From the NCBI GenBank assembly GCA_019916065.1, contig CM034244.1, positions 23,738,471 through 23,802,470 of the forward strand: a DNA stretch of 64,000 bases, written 5' to 3'. The translations under genes were made by a program, and so were the position numbers. This stretch comes from Vitellaria paradoxa. Its lineage: Eukaryota > Streptophyta > Magnoliopsida > Ericales > Sapotaceae. A model generated the notes under the pieces. It saw only the letters and a program-made list of their open reading frames with translations, was not told the origin of the DNA and did no database searches. This document shows positions 20,823 through 35,800 of this stretch, one piece after another. Every line of letters begins with the position of its first letter. Position 1 is the first letter of the stretch.

Positions 20823-23800
20823 CTAGAAGGAAGCAGATCATTTAATCAAATTAAGACAAAAAAAAAAAAAATTAAATAAATAATTCAGATGTTGCTTGAA
20901 TTTTGAGGACCAGTAATTGTTGCATGTTTACCCAAAAATTGATTTCATAAACTTGAGTTTATATTAAAAAAATAAAAAAATAAGGACAACTCAACGTACA
21001 AGGCACAGGACTCTTGGATTTGAGTTTAGGAAGGGTTAGGTGTAGCCACCCTTTGCTTTACACATTTGCATGCACAAACAAATATGTCTGTATGTGCACT
21101 TTGCAGGGCTAGGGCCTTAAAAATCAGTATCACATATTAGACTCTGCATAGGAAAAAATGAAAACAAGAGAATTATTTGATTTACAAATTTGTCCCCCTC
21201 AAGTTTTTGCCAGAAACAATGTATCTATAGGAGGCGTTTGTAGTTCTAAAAAGTTAATTTAAATTTGTAAAAGTCGTACGCTCGACATTTATGCAATGAG
21301 TAAAAATTTAAATTTTATTAAAATTTGTAAAAATTTTTAAAAATTTTTCAAAGTTCCAAACGGTCCCATAATGCGGGGTTATTTAAAGTGCCGTCTAACA
21401 TTGACTCTCAAAATTATGCTTTACATGCATTAACATCAATGTGATATTTGAAGCACAGGCAATTTAGCTTCTCCCCCCAAAAATAAGAAAATAAAAAAAT
21501 AAAAACAGAGGCCCAAAAATAAGATAAGAATAAAAACAGAGGCATTTCTAGCTAGTAAAAGAGAATTGTATGTCTAAAACATTCATTTTATTGAAAAGTA
21601 GAAAACATAATTTATGCAGCACAGAAAGTATAATGACGTTGTCATCTTAATTCCTTAAATCTTTTATTTACGGGTAAATTATATGTACTTTTCCTAAATA
21701 TTAATTAATTATACTCAGACCCCTTGACATTTAATATTTACATAGACCCTCGATCCCTTCTATAACGACTCCGTTAAAATATTTCCTGTGCAGACAATTA
21801 CGCTCCTCTATTAGATCTCTTCTGTCATCATCTTTCTCACAAACGAAAACTCCATGACCTACCACAACCTAACACCCTGAAATTCCTTTTCGAAAAATCG
21901 AACTAACAAAAAAGGGTGGAGACTGCCTGCCGCAAAAATCCAACCCCAAAAATCTGGTAGCAAAAGAAAAAATTTGTTCCATCACCGCCGCCTCAGCCAC
22001 TGCAATTACCCATATAAGGAAGAACATAAAAGGGTGGATATCGAGGTTCCATCGGACTTCTTCAATTCGTGTCACCTCCTCAAGTCCCCCCGAGCTCCTT
22101 ACAGGAGCCCTCTATGATGACCTTTTCCTTCCCTGCAATCAAAACGCCACACGAGAAAGTAGCGAATGACAACGCCGGGATTTGCAGCAAGTGGCGGAGG
22201 CAGGTGAAACATAAACGCCGGGCGGTTTGGCTGGCGACAGATGTGCGTGATAACTTTCCATAAAATCAGTTTGAGTCTTCAAATCCGTGGATTATTTTAT
22301 ACTTTCCCCTCGAAGTTCATCACGTAATATATATATATATATATATATGTATATGTATCGGACTGCTGTGATTTTATCAATCAAAGAGATGTGAGAGCGA
22401 TTTTGACGGGTCAGAGGAAGATTTCTGTGGGTTTGATGGATTTTTGATGGTTTGGCAGTTAAATCTGTAATTGAGGGACGGGAGTTTGGTCAGGGGTGAT
22501 TTGGCCGATAACGGAGCCGGAAATGGGCAGTGACGACAGTGGCAGCAGATTTTCCGGCGATGGAGTTTGGCAGTTGCCGAGCAGTGGCTGAGAAAAATGG
22601 TATATTAAGTCAAAAGTTTTAGATAATGTCATTATTTTTTAAAACCATAACGGAAACCTTAATTGAAATTTAATGGAAGGGGGTCGGGCCAATAACTTTT
22701 AAAAATAAAGGTAAGTGCTGAGGGGTCTAGGCAAGAACAAAACTAGGAATTTGAGTTAGGGGAAGTCAATCATGTAAATTTTGATACTTTTCACCCAAAT
22801 TAAAAAATGTAATTTCATAATCAAGCAATCTATTTGAGAGTCATGAGCTTAAAAAATAAAGTAAATATATAAAAATCATTCACAAACTCGATTAAAAATT
22901 ATTCAATTAACTTGACTTGTAATGGCCCAACTCAAGAATAAAATATTATGTATTATTAATGACTCAAAGTAAAAGAGATGGGTGACCCATTTTGAATATA
23001 TATATATATATATATTTATTTATTTATTTACTTTTTGTTGGGTAATCATTTTGAAAAAAAAAATTTATAAATATATATATTTTTATATAGTTTTGAAAGG
23101 CAAAATAATTGAGAATGATGTAGTATGAAAGTAAAATATTAAAAAATTATTTTATTTTATATTATTTAGATTTTATGTTATTTCATATCATTAGGATTAG
23201 ATTTTATTTTATTCTTAAGATTGATTTTTATTTTGTTCCCTATATTAGAATTTTATTTTTAGTATATCATATTCATGGGATTTTGTTTTGATGTGAGATT
23301 AGCCTATATAAAGGCTTTGCTTGTACTAAATAAAGAGATTTGATTTTTGAAGATGATAATGTTGTGTTTGACTATTTTATTCTCCGCTTTCTAACTTTTT
23401 CTTGTTTGCTTCTCGTCTTCTTTTGGCTTAATTCTTCTTTTTCTTTATCTTTCTCTACTTTCAATTTCTTGTCCTGCATCACTAAAAAGAAAATCCTAAC
23501 CTAATTCCTTAACCTTAATTTATCCATTTATTTATTTATTATATTTTTTTTTTTGACAACTAAGGGGTGGTTTAAAGTTCAAAAAGTTAGAATAAAATGT
23601 GATTTGGATTACTTTTTGGCGTTTGGAGTGTAAATCACAATTCGCAAAAAATAGAGATGAATAGTTCCGTTCGAACAAATTTTTGTCCTTTCAAACATAT
23701 TTGGCCAGACACTTTTTAATTTTTCTGTTAGAACATTTTGAAATTTGTTAAAATATTATTGGTATTTGAAGAAATTTGTTGGGATTTATAGAGATATACA

Positions 23801-26800
23801 AATTTATAGAGATCAATAGAGATTCATCTAGTTTAAAGTGAGAAAAGTTTTATAGAGAATTGTAGAGAGTTATATAGAATTTTAGAGCTTTTCGGCGTTT
23901 TTCGGAGCTCCAAACCTGCCCTAGGAAGAATATTGAATATACTATACTTTTGGAAATGAGGTGACTCCTGGTCAAGGTAGGAATGCTGTTTTCTACTTGA
24001 GCTAACCTCTCACATCCTTAAGTTGTTAATAAAAGCCAATAAAATATTGTACTACTAGCTCTCTCTTGCCAAAGAAGATTAATGTTTGAATTGTCTAAGG
24101 TTACAGACCAGAAATAGAAATCTAGAATCCGATGGCTCAAAGAAGGCGATCGAAATACAAAATTCTTCCATAAAATAGCATCTGCAAACAAAAGGAAGAA
24201 TTGGATTGATCAATTGGAAGTCAATAGGGAGTTAACCGATGACCAAGGGGTGATCAAACAAAGCATTGTGGAATACTACAGGAGTTTGTTTATGGAAGAA
24301 GAAAATTGGAGGCCTCTCGTGAATGACATGGAATTTTCTCAGCTTAACTCATCCGCTGCAGCCAATCTTGAGTTCCCATTCACAGAAACAGAGGTTTATC
24401 AGGCGCTCATGGAACTAAATGGTGATAAAGCCCCTAGACCAGATGGCTGGACCATTATTTTCTTTCAAACCTGCTGGAATACTCTCAAGGATGACCTGCT
24501 GTCAGTGTTTGGTGAATTCCACAGTAGCTGCAGGTTTGTTCGAAGTTTGAATACAACATTCATTGCGCTAATTCCTTAGAAGAATGGAGCAGTGGAATTA
24601 AAAGACTTCAGACCTATCAGCTTAGTGGGAGCAGTTTATAAGATCTTCTCAAAAGTCCTAGCCAACAGGCTGAAACAAGTTCTGGACAGCCTTATCTCTG
24701 AATCTCAGCAAGCTTTTGTTAGGGGATGACAAATTTTGGATGCCATACTTATAGAAAATGAGGTACTGAATTCCAAAATTAAGAGCAAAGGTAAGGGATT
24801 GATTTGTAAACTAGTTATTGAAAAAGCATTTGATCATGTTAATTGGAATTTTTTGCTCTATCTGCTGAAAAGAATGGGTTTTGGCGAAAGATGGTGTCAA
24901 TGAATTAATTGGTGTATCTCAAATGCTAGTTTATCTGTTTTGATTAATGGATCTCCTGTAGGATTTTTTGCTTCTTCTCGGGGTTTAAGACAAGGTGATC
25001 CTTTATCACCTTTTCTTTTCATTTTGGTTATGGAAGTTCTTAACAAGATGATGAAAAAGGCAGAACAAACAGGTTACATTGCAGGGTTTTCTGTGTCAAA
25101 CAGCAACTGGAGCATGTCTCTCACCTTCTATTTGCAGATGACTCCATTGTTTTTTATGGAGCAGCTCTGTTACAGGTTGGTCATCCACGCTGCACTCTAC
25201 TGGGATTCGAAGCTGTCACTGGCCTGAAGGTAAACCTCAGCAAATCTGAGGTCCTGCCAGTGGGAAAAAATACTAAGCTGGAGGTCTTAGTTGCAGTTCT
25301 TGGCTGCAAAATTGGCTCCCTTCCCACAGTTTATTTGGGCATGACCCTAGGAACCAACTTCAGATCAAAACAAATATGGGATCTTATTATTGAAAGGTGT
25401 AGAACCATAATGGTTGAATGGAAAGTTAACTATTTATCAACAGGGGCGAGGATTACTTTGATCAAAAGTGTTCTCTCTAGCCTCCCCACTTATTACTTCT
25501 CTCTTTTTCCAGCTCTTGGGTCAGTTATAAAGGAATTGGAGAGATTGCAAAGAAATTTTCTTTTGGGTAGGAGCGAATGAGCCTTTAAACACAACTTAGT
25601 GGACTGGAGAGTGGTATGTAAACCTATACAATCGGGTGGAGCTGGAATTAGACAGCTGAAGCTGCACAATGAAGCACTTATGGGGAAGTAGCTTTGGAGA
25701 TTTGCACATGAAGATTCTAATCTTTGGAGAAGATTGATAGTGACTAAATATGGTATGGAAAAAGGTGGCTGGAAATCAGTTGAGGGTCTCTCCTATTTTG
25801 GTGTTAGCCTATGGAGATGTATAAGAAGGAATTGGGCCACATTTGTTAGCTGTCTATCTTGGAAGGTGGGATGAGGGGATAGGATCCTATTTTGGAAACA
25901 CAATTGGCTGGATGGTGAATGCCTCTCAGAAGCTTTTCCTAAAATTTATTCAATTGCAATGGATAGAAATGCCTTGGTATCAGATTACTGTATTAGCTTT
26001 GGCACAAGTAGAGCTTGGAACATTCAATTGCGAAGGAGTTTAAATGACTGGGAAATGGACAGCTTCAGGACACTGATGGAATTACTCTATTCTATACCAA
26101 TGGAAGACATAGCAGATACATTAATTTAGAAGCCATCTACGCACAAAGATTTCACAGTTAAATCTTTCTACCTGTTATTGCAGTGTGAAGAGAAGGAAGT
26201 CTTTCCTTGGAGGAATTTATGGAAGGCCCCTGTTCCTACAAGGGTCATTTTTTTTTCTCCTAGTGTACTATGAGAGGAAGGATTCTGACTATGGATAACC
26301 TAAAGCGAAGGGGTTACTCTATAGTTAATAGAAGCCCATTATGTCTCAGACAAGAGGAATCCATTGATCATATGTTCATCCATTGTTGTTGGACTACCGA
26401 GATTTGGAACCTAATTCTTTCATGCTTTGGTGTTCAAACATGCTTCCCTGCTAACTTAAAAAGCTTACTTTTAGCATGGTGGGGACAACCAATGGGAATG
26501 AGGAAGAGGAAGATTTGGAACTTGATCCCTTACTGTCTTCTTTGATTGATTTGGAGGGAATGAAACATGAGGATATTCGACAATGAAGAAAGGACTGTTT
26601 TGCATTTCAAAAGTTTATTCCTTTCTTGCTTGTTTAGTTGGACAGAAGAAGGAAAAGAGATAGATCTTTGTTCTTTTCTACTTTTTATAGCTAGCATGAA
26701 GTAAAGAAGGGAAAGTTTGTAATTTGCTCTCTTAATTTGGCATCCCTTCGATGCTATTTAATAGTACTTACCTATCTTTTCAAAAATAGACCGGAATATA

Positions 26801-29800
26801 GAATTGGTATATGGGATGTAGTGGCAAACCTAAACATTTTGTGAAGCGTGGTGCAAGGTAAAGAAAATTTAATTTGGAAGGGGTGGATAAACAGTCTTTT
26901 AATTATCTAGCATCGCTATCGGGAAAGTGTGGTTATGCAAAGTTTAGTGGTCATCATATCAATGACTACCATAAAAGAAAAGGTCATCTATCCTCTACAC
27001 TAGTTGCGAATGTACCCTCCTCCAGTCCTATTCCTGCATCTCCAAGTACCTCTGAGTCCTTATATCTTACTACTGCTGATGTCGAGGATTTTGTTCATCA
27101 AGTTATCTCCCGTTTCTCTACTAACTTGTCCATCACATTAGATATATTTTCTTGGTTCATTGATTCTACTTGCTGTAATCACCAACTTGTAACCTGTATA
27201 TATTTTCTTATAAACAACCTCTTACATATGCCCCATCAAATTTACACAGCAAAGATTCTAAAATGTATGCCAATTCTATTGGTTTTGTATCTAGTTCCAC
27301 TCTAACTACTCCAGATGGGTATCTTATTTATCATTTGTCTCTATACCTTCTTTCTATTGGATAATGTGTTGAATTTGGCTTGGTTGTGAAATTTTTAATT
27401 AAGGGTATGATGTGCAAGACCCATGGATGCATGATTGGGACACGGTGTAAAGTTGATCACATGTTTAAGCTCTCTTCCTTACCCATTCCTTGTCATTTAT
27501 CCTCTACCCGTCCATCTACAGCTGCTATCACCACTACATTCAACATATGGCACTCTCATCTTGGTCACACATCAATATCCTATGTCAAGTTCGTAACATC
27601 TAGAGGATATTTAGGTGCTATATATTTTCAAGCTTTTGGTTAATTACTTTGTCAGTTCGGCAAACAAACCACTTTATCTTTTAATAAAAGTGACTTTTGT
27701 TTTTCTTTTTACCTTCGTATCTTTTTATCTTATTCATTCTAACATTTGGGAACCAACACCCTACCTACAAAGGGCGGGTCTCTTTAATTTGTAATTTTTG
27801 TTGATGATTATTCTCTTTAATATGGATCTATCTCTTACATAATCACCCTAAACTACTTAAAACTTTAACCACTTTTAGAAAATTGTTCGAGCTCAATTTT
27901 GTGCTATGGAATACAATATGGCTCCTTTTGTTTTAGCTGAAAGAACTCATGGAACAAGCTGTAAATCTGAGTTAACTCACGAGGGTAGAGAAGTTTTTAA
28001 TAATATCCCTAATTTCTTTGCTAAGTGTTAAGGTGGGCACACATCATTACAATATAATGTTGCATAGATTCCATATGGTACTAAAGAAACAAGCATCTTC
28101 CTAGGTCCATATTTTATTGTCATTTTCTAAGGAATAGCTGTTTAAGGTGAGGGGATTTTTGCGAAATCCAATCAAATTATATTTTATGGCTTTGGCCTAT
28201 GGAATATAATTATTGCCATATAATTTCCATATAGTCAACTAAGGGATTTGTGGAAGTTGGGTGTTAGAAGCAGTGATTGAACAAGAAATATTTTATGTTT
28301 GGATTTCATGGATGAACATATACAAATGAGGACAAAAGATGCTAAAGATTGAACAGAGACTTCTAGAAATCAATAATGGTCATCAGAGGTTAACGACAGT
28401 CAAAATGGAATCACTAGAGATAGACGATGTCACCTGTGATTGAAGTGTCAGGAACAAAGTAGCATTAGTAGATTTGATGCACAGTAACTTGGGCAGAATG
28501 GGTATGTGTGAGGCGAAGTTTCCAACAACACTTCTATGATGGGTTTTATGTAGTGTTTGATTGGTCTTGTCATTGACTGGAAGTTGCACTAGTGTAGATT
28601 TGTAATGGCGACAACTAGGGTCCTTTTATATTGAACACTTACGGAATCAATCTCAATAGGAGATTATAGTTTCTTACTTCTATAAACCTTAGAAATCCTT
28701 CCTTTTATTGTTTCCAATCTTTATGTGAAGAATACTCGTATCTCCTTCTGAATAAACTGTATAAACATATAAACAGCTGGAAGGAACCAATCACTTCCTG
28801 TAATCAAGGAGCAAATAATTATCCTATCAAAGCTAAAAAGGAAAATATCTAATTAAGGGATTCGGTAGAATAATACCAATATTCCTATATTCTAGGAAAC
28901 CAGTTAACACTAATTTATAGTTGTAGATTCCTAGAAATTAGGAAACAAATCATGGAATTCCACACTCGTCGTCAAGCTAGCTACAGATGTTCAACAAACC
29001 TAGCTTGGAATTAAATCCCCAAATGTTTTCCTTGGTACAACCTTAGTAAGGATGTTTGTAATCTGTTGAGTAGTTAGAATATATAGACGTGAGATTATGC
29101 TAGTCTCTAACTTCTATTTGACAAAGTGTTTATCAATTTCCACATGCTTTGTCCTATCATGGTGGACTGAATTCTTGCCTATGTTGATGGTAGATTGATT
29201 ATCACAGAATGTTTTCATGGGTTATGTAATTGGAATTCTTAGTTCACTAAGTACCCTTTTAACCACATTCCCTCACAAATACCATGTGCAAGAGCTCTGA
29301 ATTCTACTTCTGCACTATTTCTAGACACCACTAATTGTTTCTTGCTTTGCCAAGTGACCAAATTTCCTCAGATGTAAGTGCAATATCTTGAGGATGATCT
29401 CCTATCAGTTACAGATCCAGCCCAATCTGAATCAGTGAAGATCTTGATTTACTCGTTTGTTGTCTTTTTGAAGAACAATCCTTGACTAGGTGTTATCTTT
29501 AAATATCTCAGAATCTTGTACACAGCCTCCATATGTTCTTTTGTTGGTCTATTCATGAATTGACACACTATACTTATAGTAAAACTGATATTAAGTCTGG
29601 TGTGTGCAAGGTAAATCAGTTTTCCAACCATTCTTTGATACTTCCCTTGGTCAACTGGTACACTATCACTCTTACTTCCTAGTTTTATTGTAGAGTCCAT
29701 AGGAGCGTCAACTGGCTTGCATCCAAGCATACCTATCTCTTTTAAGAGATCTAACACATACCTTTGCTGAGAGACTAAACTACCTTTTCTTGATCTTGCT

Positions 29801-32800
29801 ACTTCCTTACCAAGAAAATACTTGAGATTTTCTAAATCTTTTATCTCAAATTCTTTGGCTAAGAAACTTTTGAGTTTGAGTATCTCTTCTTCATGGTCTC
29901 CTATTAGAATGGCGTCGTCTACATATACAATCAGTATTGCCCTTTTTTCCTGAGAATGACTGTTTCACAAACACAAACATAGTTTGATCAGTATGAGATT
30001 GATCATACCCGAACTTTTTCTCAACTTTAGCAAATCTGTCAAACCATGCTCTTGGTGACTATTTGAGCCTATACAAAGATTTCTTGAGTTTGCATACTTT
30101 GTTGGTGGTGGCTGGAGTAATCAGGAGTTATCTCCATGTAGACTTCTTATTCTAGATCCCCCATTGAGGAAAGCATTTTTCACATGTAATTAGTAAAGAG
30201 GCTAATCTAGATTAGAATCAAGTGAGAGCAACACTCGAATTTTATTCAGCTTGGCTACAGGGATAAAGGTCTCTTGATAATCAATCCTATCAGACTGAGC
30301 GAATCTCTTGGTAACAAGACGTGCTTTGAATCTAGTGATACTATAAGACTTTTTCTTAATGGCAACTCAGATATCACCCAAGTTCCATTCCTTTCAAGTG
30401 CACAGATTTCTTCCCAAATGGCTGCATTCCATTTTGGTAATATTGAGAGCTTCATGTATTGATCTTGGAACCTGCATCTTGTCAAGTTTGCTAACAAAGC
30501 ACGACGACTAGGTCACAATCCTCTATAGGAGACAAAATTATAAATGGGATGACTATTACAAAACCTTGTGCCTTTTCCCAATGCGATAGGTCTATTATCC
30601 ATATCATCGCCTGGAAGATCATTGGAATTAGGACTGGGACTAGTGTTACTTGGTGAATTGTGGGATTTTAGATTCGAGTTGGATGTATGGCCTTGATTAG
30701 ATGGCTAAGATTCTTTCCTCCTTGAGTTTTGTTTCTTCTAGTATAGACACAAAACTCACTTGCTACAGCTGGTTGTGTGGGAGATCTATTTGAGACTTGA
30801 GTTTAGATTGTATATGAGGAATAGGACTATGATTCTGACTTGCTGTAGCTAGTTGTGTCTTATTTGTTTCGGGTGGCAGTGAAGGCTCGATTGGAAAAGG
30901 ATTATGGACACATGATGAATCCAGAGAACCAGTATCCCAATGCTAATATTCTCGAGTGAAGTTCTCTCCCTAAGTATCATACTTGGAGTAATAAGGCTGC
31001 TCAAAGAAGGTGATATCCATGGAGTTGTAAAATCTTTGAGTAACAGAGGAATAATATTTATACCTTTTTCGATTTAAGGAGTATCCAACAAAAATATATT
31101 TGATGACTTTAGGACCAAGTTTACTCCGATGTTGAGCATGTATGTGGACAAACATAGAATGCATGTATGTGGACAAACACAGAATAACCAAAGACTTTCA
31201 TAGGAAGGGTGGACAAAATGTGAATGTTAGGAAAAAATTAACTAAGAACTTGGTAAGGAGTTTGGAAATTTAACACTCGAGACGGCATTCTATTTATTAG
31301 GTAATTGGCTGTTAAAACTATTTCACCCTACAAAAATTTGGGAGCATGTGTGGTGAACATGAGAGACCGGGCAACTTCAAGAAGGTGCCTATTTTTTTTT
31401 CTGCAACCCCATTTTGTTAGGGTGTATCAACACATGAACTCTAATGTATAATGCCCTGACTAGTAACATAATCACTTAGGGAGGTCTCAAAATATTCCTT
31501 GGCATTATCGATTTTTAACACTTGAATTTTTGTTTGGAATTGGGTTTGAACCATAGTATTGAATTTCCTGAAAATTTGACCAACTTCAGATTTTTCTTTC
31601 ATGAGAAATAGCCATGTGATCATCTACAAATGAAACAAACGATCTAGTTCCAGTAACATTTTTTTATTCTAGATTGCCCCCACACATTACTCTGAATCTT
31701 TGAAAAATGATGAGATGCCTTGTAAGGTTGGATGTGATAAGAATTTCGAACATGCTTTGAAATTTAACACACCTCACGTTGAAACATTTTTGGATTTGTA
31801 TTCATGAACAACAAAGGAAACAATTTTTGGAGGTACGTAAAATTGGGATGACCAAAACAGTAGTGCCAAAGCATGATTGCACTATCCTTATTGGAATTAA
31901 AAGGAGTATAATTTTCACTAAGTTGACTCTTTGACTGAACACACACTGCATAGTGAGTTTGTCTACTAGGAGAATCAACAACTTTAAAAAGATAGAATTC
32001 TAAGCACATCTTAGCACTGTCAATCATCCTCCCGAATTCAAATCCTGAAATTCACACTTATCCAAGAAAAACTTAGTAACACAATTGTGTTCTTAAGTAA
32101 GTTTGCTTACTGACAAAAGATTGCAATCTAAATTGGGAGCATGAAAAATTGAATTTAGTGTTAGGTTCTCTAAAATGATAATAGAACCTGTTCTAGCCAC
32201 CTTAGACAAAGTACCATCAGCAATTCTTATTGTAAGATTGTCTCTGCTTGGTCTATAATTATAGAAGTTGGTTACATCTCCTATCATGTGATCAGATGCA
32301 CTCGAATCTACAATCTATGAACCTGCTTTTCTTAAGTTTACAGTAAGGGCTCTTAAGGAATTACCTTTGTGTGCTAAGCCACTTGTTCTGATAGTGCTTG
32401 TAGCAGGACTTTACAGAGAGAACATCTTTTGTAGGAGTTCAAGTTGTTCCTTGCTAAATGGGCTAGATTCAGTAGGTACAGATTTTTCATCAATAGAAAG
32501 ATGGCTTTCTTGGCTTTCTTTATCAAAAGTTGGTCTCAAGGGCTTCCAATCTACAAGTTCGTCGTGTATTTCCCAGCAAGTATCATGGGTATGGCCTAGC
32601 TTTCGGCAATGTTCACACTAAAGTTTCTTCTTTCTTTGCCAATAATCAAAGTTGGGACCTCGAGTAGTAACTATATCTCAGAGCTACTAGGTTTAGCAAC
32701 TAGAACTATAGATGAGTCCTCTAACATTACTTTCTTTTTGTTTTCTTCTCGGCGGACTTAAGAAAATACATCTCAGATGCTGGGTGAAGGTTTTATTCCT

Positions 32801-35800
32801 AGTACTCATCCTCGAACCTCATCTAAATTCTTGTTAAGGCCCATCAAGAATTTAAATATTCTTTTCTTTTCGATGATCTCTCTGAACTTCTTTGCATCAT
32901 TTGTACACTCCCATTGATGCTCTTCAAACACATCCAATTGTTGCCAATAGTGAGAGCGGAGATTGTAGTATTGAGTGACAGAAAGATCTCCTTGATGGAC
33001 ATCATGAAAAATAGTTTCAATTTCAAAAATTACCGAAGTGTTTTCTTTGCTCGTGTAGAATTCCTTTAATGCATCCTAGATCTCATGAGCAGTATTATAA
33101 AGCAAGAAATTCTCACGAATTTCATTAGTCATGGAATTGACTAACCAAGACATGACCATATTTTTTTCAGTCTTTCAGATTCTAAACTATGGATCTTCAG
33201 CCTTTGGAGGATTAACATCACTAGTAAGGTACTTATCTTTGCTCTTATCGCAGACATACATCTTTACAGACTGCCATCACTTGAGGTAATAGTTCCCGTT
33301 AAGCTTATGACCTGTAATGGGAAGAGGGAAACCATTTGATCTACCATGGTTGCTTAGAATGATAGCTCTAGATCCTGAAGATATTTCGGATAAAGACGAG
33401 TCTTGTTTTTTTGTGGCCATACTATATTTGGCAGCAGAAGAATTGTTTATTAATGGTCAAGAGAATGCTCTGATACCATGAAGAATACTCGTATCTCTTT
33501 CTGACTAAATTATACAAACATATATATAGCAGGAAGGAGCCAATCACTTCCTGTAATTAAGGAGCAAATAATTATCCTATCAAAGCTAAAAAGGAAAATA
33601 CCTAATAAAGGGGTTTGGTAGAATAATACCAATATCTCTGTATTCTTTTAAAGAAATCAACACTAATTTATAGTTGTAGATTCCTAGAATTTAGGAAACA
33701 AATCATGGAATTCCACATCATGAAACTTAGGAAACCTTCCTTAAATGTCTTCAAGTATGTAGATCTCAATTTCTTGAGTGAAATAGGTTTTTGCAGGCAA
33801 TTTTAAAACCTATGAAGTTGTTGCTTGCTACAACAAACATCCCACAACAACCTCAACAATTTCCGCGAACATCTAGTCTACATCCTATGTTGTTTGCATT
33901 TGTTTGCCGCTAGTATCTAACAAGTATTCCCACAAAGAATAAAATTTATGGCTTTTTGAAGCCCTAAAGTAATGCTACTTCATCATACCACATTCTAGCT
34001 TTATAAACCTTTCAATCCTATATTCTATGATACCAAGCTAATGTCTAAGAATGTAAAATTAAACTTATTGTTTTATTCATAAGTTTGCCAATTACAAACA
34101 TAAACTTAACAATGTTGAAACACTCTTAAACTCATTGAAACTTACTATAACACTATGAAACATACTAAAACAATAAGTTGTTTTTTACGAAAACACTACG
34201 AAACATACTAAAATAGCAAGTTGTTTTAATACCTTTCAAGAAACTTAAATATTTGTATTCCTCGTTAACTATTTTTATCAAGAAAAAAATGAAGAATAAA
34301 TAAATTGGGGAAAAAAGGCATCTAATATGTAACTTCTGTTATTAAAAAAATATAAAATGAGGAAGGGATTCAGCATATAATGTTTGAAACAATAATGAAG
34401 TTACCATTCAATTTTATTATAATTTCTCTAGTCCATTGAATATATACCGCTCATCCATGTTGAATTATTCATATGTTATCTTTAAAAACACAAATGTGTA
34501 AAGTTTAGTTATGGTTCAAAATGTTTCCTTCTTTTTTTTTTCTCCCTTTCATCATGTTTCTGAAAATACTTCAAAACCTTCAAGGTTCTAAGCTAATCAA
34601 AACACCCTATTGAGCTAGATTTTAATACTTGTTTCTACTAAGGTTACATGATGTCTTCTACTATTACCACTCTCCAAAGCCACGAAAGCAAAAAAATGGA
34701 TATCATCTTAAGCTTTTAAACATCTTAAGGTTACCAGACTAGATATTGTTAGGGGTGAAAACGAATCGAACTGTTCGCAAACTATTTGACCTCTACTCAA
34801 AAAAAGCTCAACTTGAACTCGGTTCGTAACTAAAACGAGCTCTAATCAAGCTTAATTTGTGGCTCGTTTAGATTTAAGCTCGAGCTCGAGCCCAGGAAAG
34901 CTCGACTTGAAAACTCACTAACAGGTTCAATAAAATAATATATATATTTTTAATAATATTTTTATTACTTTTTTATAAAATTTTATTTATTGTATTTTAA
35001 ACTAAAACGGAGTTGTTTGATTTAATTGAATTATTCGCGGAGCTATTTTTGTTTAATCGAATTATTCGCGAGTCAAGCTTGAGCCTAAATTTTTCTTTAT
35101 CGAGCGAAGCTCGAGCTCTCGAGCTTATATAAAAGTTCGAATGGAGCTCGAGCTCGATATAAAAAGCTCGGCTAGATTTAGCTTTTTTGAAAAGAGATCC
35201 ACTCACTAGAGATAAAGCACCACCAGATAAAGTTTGGCTTCTCCAACATACTAAAAAGAGCAAAGAAGGAAATTTGCAATGGTCTGATCCTAAATCTAGA
35301 GAAGTTCATGTAAGAATAAATGAATAATATTACACTTTACTTAATTTTGTGCTTTTTGATATTGTTGAACTAACTTTGTAGCAATTATAATGTAGGAAAA
35401 ATTTCATGATCTTGACGAGATGTTGCAAGTTCCTGGTGAAAAGACTGGTTACTTTCGTGAAAAAAGTAAAGGAAAAAGCACCAAGTAAGAGCGGGAGGTT
35501 CCAAGAGAATATGCAAGAAGAAGTACAAAGGGCTATGGAGTCGGCTAAGGAAAAAATATTTGCTGACGCACGTGTTTATGTTAAAAATATTAGAGGGAGA
35601 TAAGAGCTAATTACAACGAGGATATACGTACTGAGATTGTAGCAGAACTTAGACCACAAGTAGAAGAACAACTCAAGGCAGACATTCGAGCTCAAATGTA
35701 AAGTGAATTTGATGTAATGTTTCAAGAACGAATCGCAACCTTTTTTAATCTCCATGTCCCAATCAAGGCCATCACATTTCATCGACTTAAATCGAGTAAG

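Larger units (their letters stand above)
28726..33717 (-). mobile_element. Ty1/copia element with both LTRs, sense to the host gene
   Basis: A 4,992-bp element on the minus strand with 239-bp LTRs (33479-33717 as 5', 28726-28964 as 3') that run TGTGGAATTCC to TATTCTTCA. The flanks are TTATG and TCATG, a 5-bp duplication with one C/T change. A perfect primer binding site and gag-to-RNase H remnants in copia order (integrase before RT) confirm the class. The LTRs differ at roughly 10% of positions by eye, so it is far older than the Athila copy. Confidence 0.92.

Noticed and set aside
21869..22263. Overlapping frames on both strands in the GC-richer block as a host gene
   Set aside because: Both strands are open over short lengths with no known motif. 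A captured fragment in a MULE-like element is possible and is reported as a finding, but not as a gene.
34193..34206. CACTACGAAAC as the missing left end of the CACTA element
   Set aside because: The right terminus requires CACTACAAGAAAA. The match stops after six bases and no subterminal TAGTGACAA repeats follow.
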